A stretch of 64,000 bases of DNA from Bacteroidota bacterium (GTDB lineage: Bacteria > Bacteroidota > Bacteroidia > Chitinophagales > Chitinophagaceae), in contig JAEYWX010000014.1 in NCBI GenBank assembly GCA_023428755.1, positions 115,720 through 179,719 of the forward strand, read 5' to 3'. The notes below the pieces were generated by a model. It was not told where the DNA came from, ran no database searches, and worked only from the letters and a program-made list of their open reading frames with translations. Positions 58,885-64,000 of the stretch are shown here, in pieces. The first letter of the stretch is position 1, and every line of letters starts with the position of its first letter. Both the position numbers and the translations under genes were made by a program.

Positions 58885-59729
58885 TATTTCTTTTTCAAAC
58901 GGTTTTCAAGTTCCAGTTGTTCATTGCGTTGCAGGTTGGCAACTACAAACACATTTTGCAAACGACTGAAATCATTGGATGGACGAACCTGCAACAAATA
59001 GTTATTACTGCTTTGTTCCGGAATTACTTTGGTAATAACGCCGATCATGACACCCGGAGGAAAATCAGAATACTGGCTCGTGATCACCGTATCGCCTACT
59101 GCCGGTTTTACACTTTTGGGAATATCTCTTAATTGTACCTGACGTGGATTTTGTCCGTCCCATTCAATACGTCCGCTTTCGCCGGTTTTCTTTAACCGGG
59201 CACTGATGCGGCTTTGCTTGTTGAGCATGCTCATAACGGTAGCAAAATTATCAGTTGCATCCAGCACCACACCTGCCACACCGTTAGGTGAAATCACTAC
59301 CATACCCGGCTGCACGCCTTGCTTTGTACCACGATGGATCGTGAAATAATTATTCGGCTGCGACACTGAATTGTTCACCACTTCTGCATCCATGTACAAA
59401 TACTTCCGTTTGTTGCCAAGTGTGTCAATGGGAATTGAATCGGTTACAAGGCGCTGTGTAGTATCGGGGCTTTGGAAATTTTCGGCGAGCTTATTCTGCA
59501 CTTCGGTTAAGCGGCGGCGTAAGGCTTCGTTTTCTTTTTTCAGACTGAAATAGCCACTCACCTTGCTATACTGCGCTTCAATACTACCGGTTATTTCACC
59601 TGCAGTATCCATATAAGCTGCCTGGTGAAACTTGTTGTAACGAAACAACAGCATTAAACTGATGACTTCCAGCACCAGAAAAAAAAGTAAGACTGAGAAC
59701 CGCCTGATAAAAGCAAAAAGATTCCGCAC
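58884..59729 (-). CDS. mreC: Rod shape-determining protein MreC
   Basis: A 281-residue bitopic protein: membrane helix at about residues 10-30 (FSVLLFFLVLEVISLMLLF), periplasmic coiled coil (about 55-85, SLKKENEALRRRLTEVQNKL), then the beta-sheet core (GTKQGVQPGMVVISPNGVAG near 135-155, VGDTVITSQYSDFPPGVMIG). It bridges MreB filaments to PBP2/RodA. It is second in the mreBCD-mrdA-rodA order. Confidence 0.94.
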   Translation of the reverse strand: MRNLFAFIRRFSVLLFFLVLEVISLMLLFRYNKFHQAAYMDTAGEITGSIEAQYSKVSGYFSLKKENEALRRRLTEVQNKLAENFQSPDTTQRLVTDSIPIDTLGNKRKYLYMDAEVVNNSVSQPNNYFTIHRGTKQGVQPGMVVISPNGVAGVVLDATDNFATVMSMLNKQSRISARLKKTGESGRIEWDGQNPRQVQLRDIPKSVKPAVGDTVITSQYSDFPPGVMIGVITKVIPEQSSNNYLLQVRPSNDFSRLQNVFVVANLQRNEQLELENRLKKK

Positions 59730-59773
59730 GAAAGGTGGGTTTTAGTTGGTTCCACCGTTTGTGGATGTCATCA

Positions 59774-60802
59774 TCAGTTGCGCATCACAAACGGGTAGCG
59801 ATTGTAGTTTTTCAATGCAATACCTGTACCTCTTACCACGCTCTTTAAAGGGTCGTCTGCAATATGAACCGGCAGTTTGATCTTTTGGTTCAAGCGCTTA
59901 TCCAATCCACGTAACAAGGCACCTCCGCCCGTAATATAAATCCCTCTGCGGTAAATATCAGCCGCCAGTTCGGGAGGCGTCATTTCCAGGGCTTTGAGGA
60001 TGGCTTCTTCTATTTTGAAAATACTTTTATCGAGTGCTTCGGCAATTTCCTGGTAACTCACCATGATCTGCTTGGGAATACCTGTTACAAGGTCACGACC
60101 GTTTACCGGAATATCATCAGGTGGGTTGTCCAGTTCCTTCATGGCTGCACCGATCTGAATTTTGATCTGCTCGGCTGTGCGTTCACCGATCAGTAAGCTG
60201 TGGTAGCGGCGAAGTGCTTCCATAATGTCGGCTGTAAATTCATCACCGGCAATCCGGATACTCTGATCGCACACAATACCTGCCAATGCAATTACGGTAA
60301 TACCGGTAGTACCACCACCAATATCCACGATCATATTTCCAACCGGCTCTTCCACATCAATACCAATACCCAGCGCTGCTGCCATCGGCTCGTGCAAAAG
60401 ATATACTTCCTGTGCACCCGCCTGCTCGGCACTGTCACGCACCGCTCTTTTCTCTACCTCAGTAATACTGGAAGGAATGCAGATCATCATCCGCCACTTG
60501 GGAGCAAACAATGGTTTTTTGGTGAGTACTAACTTGATGAGTTCACGGATCATGAGCTCGGCTGCATTGAAATCGGCAATTACACCATCTTTCAACGGAC
60601 GAACCGTGCGTATACTTTCGTGGGTTTTTTCGTGCATCATCAATGCCTTTTTACCCACTGCTAAAACATTCTTTGGATTATTGCGATCAAGAGCTACGAT
60701 AGATGGTTCATTTACAACAATTTCATCGTTGTGTATAATGAGGGTATTAGCAGTACCCAGGTCCATAGCTATTTCCTGAATAAAAAAATTGAAGAGTCCC
60801 AT
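59774..60802 (-). CDS. mreB: Rod shape-determining protein MreB
   Basis: The bacterial actin that guides lateral wall synthesis. The 342-residue protein starts MGLFNFFIQEIAMDLGTANTL (split here only by the membrane-binding helix and phosphate-1 loop), has VDIGGGTTGITVIAL (phosphate 2) and ITGGGALLRGLDKRL (adenosine motif). It heads the leftward mreB-mreC-mreD-mrdA-rodA operon, so the organism is probably rod-shaped at some stage. The 193-nt upstream gap shows no perfect -7 box. Confidence 0.96.
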   Translation of the reverse strand: MGLFNFFIQEIAMDLGTANTLIIHNDEIVVNEPSIVALDRNNPKNVLAVGKKALMMHEKTHESIRTVRPLKDGVIADFNAAELMIRELIKLVLTKKPLFAPKWRMMICIPSSITEVEKRAVRDSAEQAGAQEVYLLHEPMAAALGIGIDVEEPVGNMIVDIGGGTTGITVIALAGIVCDQSIRIAGDEFTADIMEALRRYHSLLIGERTAEQIKIQIGAAMKELDNPPDDIPVNGRDLVTGIPKQIMVSYQEIAEALDKSIFKIEEAILKALEMTPPELAADIYRRGIYITGGGALLRGLDKRLNQKIKLPVHIADDPLKSVVRGTGIALKNYNRYPFVMRN

Positions 60803-60995
60803 ATTGGTTACTGGAAATTGATTGTTCCGATGCTTGCAAATTTGAGTGAAAAATTTGGAATAACAACGCTAAAACCGTGCCCTTAAGTGTTTTTCCACGC
60901 TTTTTTTTCAAAACCGTTGCAACACTTACAAGCCGGCGATTTTATGCATTCGCAGCTGATGAAAGAGAACCGCCGCCTAACTTCGTTTATTCGTC

Positions 60996-62300
60996 TCAGT
61001 TAGCACCCATAAATTCATACCCAATATCGTTCCTGTAATACATTTTCATAAAGCGGATACCTGCCAGTACTTGTTTCGAATGCGCCACCGCATCAGCAAC
61101 GGTAGTACCATATGAAGTTACGGTTAGCACCCGGCCTCCGTTACTTACGATCTTTTCATCTTCCAGTTTGGTTCCGGAATGAAAAACAATTGTGTCGGAA
61201 ACCGCTTTTTCAAGTCCTGTGATCTCATATCCTTTGATATAATCGCCGGGATAACCGCCGCTTACTGCAACCATGGTTACAGCAAAACGTGGGTCGTTCT
61301 CAACCTTGATTGTATCAACTTGTCCTTTTGCTGCTGCTGCCAGCAGTTCCACCAGGTCGTTTTTCAACCGGGGCATTACTACTTCTGTTTCGGGATCGCC
61401 CATCCGGCAGTTGTACTCAATTACATAAGGCTCATTGTTTACTTTAATAAGGCCAATGAATACAAAACCTTTGTACACAAAGCCTTCCTGGTGAAATCCG
61501 TTGATTGTGGGTTTGATGATCCGCTCTTCTACTTTCTGCATAAACACTGCATCAGCAAAGGGAACCGGGCTTACCGCACCCATGCCACCGGTGTTTAAAC
61601 CGGTATCGCCTTCACCAATCCGTTTGTAATCTTTGGCCTCAGGTAATATGCAATAATTTTTCCCATCGGTTAACACAAACACACTCAATTCGATCCCGTT
61701 CAGAAATTCTTCGATCACCACTTTCTTTCCTGCATCACCAAACTTGTGCTGGTGGATCATCATATCAAATTCAGCCACCGCTTCCAGGTGGTTGTTGCAG
61801 ATAATTACACCTTTACCGGCTGCCAACCCATCGGCTTTTAATACCACAGGCAGTGGATGATTCATTAAGAACTCACGGCCTTCATCAAAATTTTCATCCG
61901 TAAATTCTCTGTAAGAAGCCGTTGGGATATTGTGCCGCTCCATAAACGACTTGGCAAATGCTTTACTTCCTTCCAATTGGGCGGCATATTGCGATGGTCC
62001 GATAACGCCCAACCAGCCACTCGCAAACGGATTGGCTTGATGTGCTTTGTCGAAATAGTCGTACACGCCTTTTACCAATGGATCTTCAGGCCCCACCACC
62101 ACCATGTGAATGGAATGCTCACGACAAAAGGTTTCCATTTGTTCAAAATCGCCATCAATGCGCATGGGGATATTTATGCCACATTCGCTGGTGCCGGCAT
62201 TACCGGGAGCGATATAAAGGCGTTCGCATAACGGACTTTGTTTAAATTTCCATGCCATTGCATGTTCACGGCCACCAGAACCTAGCAAGAGTATATTCAT
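60996..62300 (-). CDS. purD: Phosphoribosylamine--glycine ligase
   Basis: Makes GAR in purine synthesis. The 434-residue protein has the N-terminal MNILLLGSGGREHAMAWKF, the ATP-grasp region with KADGLAAGKGVIIC and VIEEFLNGIELSVFVLTDG, and the purD signature YNCRMGDPETEVVMPRL. Length is typical. A TAATTTCG box lies 20 nt upstream of the ATG on the minus strand. Confidence 0.96.
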   Translation of the reverse strand: MNILLLGSGGREHAMAWKFKQSPLCERLYIAPGNAGTSECGINIPMRIDGDFEQMETFCREHSIHMVVVGPEDPLVKGVYDYFDKAHQANPFASGWLGVIGPSQYAAQLEGSKAFAKSFMERHNIPTASYREFTDENFDEGREFLMNHPLPVVLKADGLAAGKGVIICNNHLEAVAEFDMMIHQHKFGDAGKKVVIEEFLNGIELSVFVLTDGKNYCILPEAKDYKRIGEGDTGLNTGGMGAVSPVPFADAVFMQKVEERIIKPTINGFHQEGFVYKGFVFIGLIKVNNEPYVIEYNCRMGDPETEVVMPRLKNDLVELLAAAAKGQVDTIKVENDPRFAVTMVAVSGGYPGDYIKGYEITGLEKAVSDTIVFHSGTKLEDEKIVSNGGRVLTVTSYGTTVADAVAHSKQVLAGIRFMKMYYRNDIGYEFMGAN

Positions 62301-62320
62301 GTCGGATTTATGTTGCGGCC

Positions 62321-62328
62321 CGAAATTA
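62321..62328 (-). promoter_or_regulatory. -7-like box of purD
   Basis: TAATTTCG on the minus strand, the TTCG variant of TAnnTTTG, 20 nt before the ATG. Confidence 0.4.
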
Positions 62329-62410
62329 GACCATACTGTTGCAACTTCCCAAACCTTTTATCAAAAGAAAAAGCCATACGAACAGAAATTAGTCATTTCT
62401 ATTATTTCCT

Positions 62411-62418
62411 TACTTTCG
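62411..62418 (+). promoter_or_regulatory. -7-like box of the POT transporter gene
   Basis: TACTTTCG, the TTCG variant of TAnnTTTG, 35 nt before the ATG. Confidence 0.4.
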
Positions 62419-62453
62419 GCACTTCGCATCGTTAAAAAACATAAACCAATTGT

Positions 62454-63965
62454 ATGAGTGAATTAACTGCACAGAAAGGACATCCGAAAGGGCTATGGGT
62501 GTTGTTTGGCACCGAAATGTGGGAACGATTTAACTACTATGGCATGCGTGCTGTACTGGTTTTATTCATGACCAAGGCGTTGCTGTTCGATAAAGTTTTT
62601 GCTTCCAATCTCTATGGCAGCTACACAAGTTTGGTGTACCTCACACCGTTGATCGGTGGTTATATTGCCGATCGCTACTGGGGCAACCAACGTTCGATTA
62701 TTGCAGGTGGTATTGTAATGGCGCTGGGCGAATTCCTTTTATTCTTCTGCGGCTCTACCTATCAATCATCACCCGAACTTTCTTCATTGCTTTTCTTCTC
62801 CGGTTTAGGATTGATGATTTCAGGGAATGGATTTTTTAAGCCAAACATTTCTTCGTTGGTGGGACAGTTGTATCCAAAGAACGACAGAAGAATTGATCCT
62901 GCTTATACTATCTTTTATATGGGCATCAATGTTGGTGGCGCCTTAGGTCCATTTATTTGTGGGTTGGTGGGTGATACCGGTGATCCTGCTGATTTTAAAT
63001 GGGCGTTCTTAGCAGGCGGTATTGGTATGTTCATCAGCGTGTTAGTGCAGTTAACGTTTCATAAAAAATATGTGTTAGGACCCGATAACCAGGTGCTGGG
63101 TTTAACTCCAAAAGGCACACCCGGTATTTGGATAAAACCGATCGCTATAATTTTAGGATTGGCTGCATTTTCGGCCCTTGCAATTGGCATGCTTTACATC
63201 GATGCGAAAGTAGTGAGCTACTTAACGTATCTGTTAGGAGGCGCCGCTGTTTTTATATTTCTGATGGTGATGGCCGATAAAACCTTGAATAAGTTTGAAA
63301 AGAACAGGGTGATCGTATTGTTTACAGTTGTGTTTTTTGTGATTTTTTTCTGGAGTGCGTTCGAACAGGCTGGCGCATCACTCACTTTTTTTGCTGAAGA
63401 ACAAACACAACGTGATCTCGGATTTTTTACTGTACCAGCCAGTTGGTTTCAATCGCTCAACTCCATTTTTGTAGTAACCTTTGCGCCGGTGTTTGCATGG
63501 CTTTGGTTAAAGCTTGGGAAAAAAGACCCCTCTGCCCCTACCAAAATGGCGATCGGTTTATTGCTACTTGCAATTGGTTACTTGTGGATTGCATTTGGTG
63601 TAAAAAATGTTGGCACCGGTGTGAAAGTGAGTATGATCTGGCTTACCGGTATGTATGCACTGCACACGTGGGGCGAACTTTGTTTATCACCCATCGGATT
63701 GTCGCTTGCAAATAAATTAGCACCTTTTAAATACGCATCGCTTTTAATGGCCGTGTGGTTTTTAGGCAATGCATTTGCCAACAAACTGGCGGGTGTGTTA
63801 AGCGCTTTGTACCCTGATGGAAAAACAAAAGTATTCATGGGCTATGAAATGAATAACAACTACGATTTCTTCATGCTATTCGTAGCCATGGCAGGTGTTG
63901 CATCACTGATCCTTTTCTTACTCACCAAGAAGTTGCAAACGATGATGCATAGTGATCAGGCATAA
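62454..63965 (+). CDS. POT/PTR family proton-coupled peptide transporter
   Basis: A 503-residue inner-membrane MFS transporter with about 14 helices that imports di- and tripeptides with protons. The helix-1 ExxERFxYYG motif is present (EMWERFNYYGMRA, residues 22-34), followed by the PTR2 signature region around GGYIADRYWGNQRSI and FYMGINVGGALGP. Length and ends are normal, so the gene is complete inside the window. It is divergent from purD. Confidence 0.93.
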   Translation: MSELTAQKGHPKGLWVLFGTEMWERFNYYGMRAVLVLFMTKALLFDKVFASNLYGSYTSLVYLTPLIGGYIADRYWGNQRSIIAGGIVMALGEFLLFFCGSTYQSSPELSSLLFFSGLGLMISGNGFFKPNISSLVGQLYPKNDRRIDPAYTIFYMGINVGGALGPFICGLVGDTGDPADFKWAFLAGGIGMFISVLVQLTFHKKYVLGPDNQVLGLTPKGTPGIWIKPIAIILGLAAFSALAIGMLYIDAKVVSYLTYLLGGAAVFIFLMVMADKTLNKFEKNRVIVLFTVVFFVIFFWSAFEQAGASLTFFAEEQTQRDLGFFTVPASWFQSLNSIFVVTFAPVFAWLWLKLGKKDPSAPTKMAIGLLLLAIGYLWIAFGVKNVGTGVKVSMIWLTGMYALHTWGELCLSPIGLSLANKLAPFKYASLLMAVWFLGNAFANKLAGVLSALYPDGKTKVFMGYEMNNNYDFFMLFVAMAGVASLILFLLTKKLQTMMHSDQA

Positions 63966-64000
63966 TCAATTGCAGTTGTATAAATGAAGAGGGCGGTCGC

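Noticed and set aside
60803..60995. tRNA or riboswitch in the purD-mreB gap.
   Set aside because: No cloverleaf, anticodon stem or known aptamer core could be traced; the gap appears to hold only AT-rich promoter DNA.

Overview
The window reads as a chromosomal segment of a Bacteroidota bacterium, most likely family Chitinophagaceae (inference). The support is the gliding and secretion genes gldD, gldE and gldA, two proteins with type IX secretion (T9SS) C-terminal domains, the long plant/Bacteroidetes-type IspG, BatB/BatC, near-absence of Shine-Dalgarno sequences, and many -7 boxes of the Bacteroidetes form TAnnTTTG. Base composition is moderate and even, apart from a visibly AT-richer lipoprotein gene at 14534-15226. 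No rRNA, tRNA, CRISPR array, transposase or phage gene was seen, and no gene-free stretch exceeds 300 bases.

Layout. 1-11 kb: murF, a T9SS cargo protein, methylmalonyl-CoA epimerase, an A-type Fe-S carrier, a stand-alone C-terminal half of carbamoyl-phosphate synthase, DinB, comEC, purH, an EamA transporter and rluF. 11-19 kb: a leftward block with a deacetylase-like protein, LutB-like, DUF3109, then mutY-ssb-gldE-gldD. 19-26 kb: HU, TPR, a tiny mS38/bS22-like ribosomal protein, RNase G, ridA, a degenerate 3-hydroxyacyl-CoA dehydrogenase, tsaB, an ArsR regulator and a CstB-like persulfide dioxygenase/rhodanese. 26-37 kb: LpxL-like acyltransferase, nadB, lipoprotein, ispG, batC, batB, a class D beta-lactamase lipoprotein, two envelope proteins and kbl. 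37-43 kb: an ECF sigma / membrane anti-sigma-like / outer-membrane-barrel cassette, DUF4332, L,D-transpeptidase and a large exported protein. 43-54 kb: acs, a CHU_C-domain protein, gldA, DUF4126, eno-divIC, nth and a second ECF sigma / anti-sigma-like / Spy-like cassette. 54-64 kb: a metallo-hydrolase, a YciI-like protein, the rod-shape operon mreB-mreC-mreD-mrdA-rodA, purD and a POT peptide transporter.

Functional threads: cell-wall and shape synthesis (murF, mreBCD, mrdA, rodA, divIC, L,D-transpeptidase, beta-lactamase), gliding/T9SS, purine and pyrimidine synthesis (purH, purD, carB half), base-excision repair (mutY, nth) and two ECF envelope circuits.

The most unusual signal is not a gene. 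Short degenerate tandem arrays with a 7-8 nt period and typically four units (28-32 nt) recur through the window. Each array has a different unit. They lie as inverted pairs between genes (31354-31510, 33216-33313, 50008-50057), as simple arrays (37796-37830, 37858-37891), and in frame inside three genes (ispG, gldD, the deacetylase-like gene). A separate long inverted repeat supplies the C-terminus and stop codon of the deacetylase-like gene. Many promoters place the -7 box only 4-8 nt before the start codon, which suggests widespread leaderless or nearly leaderless mRNAs.
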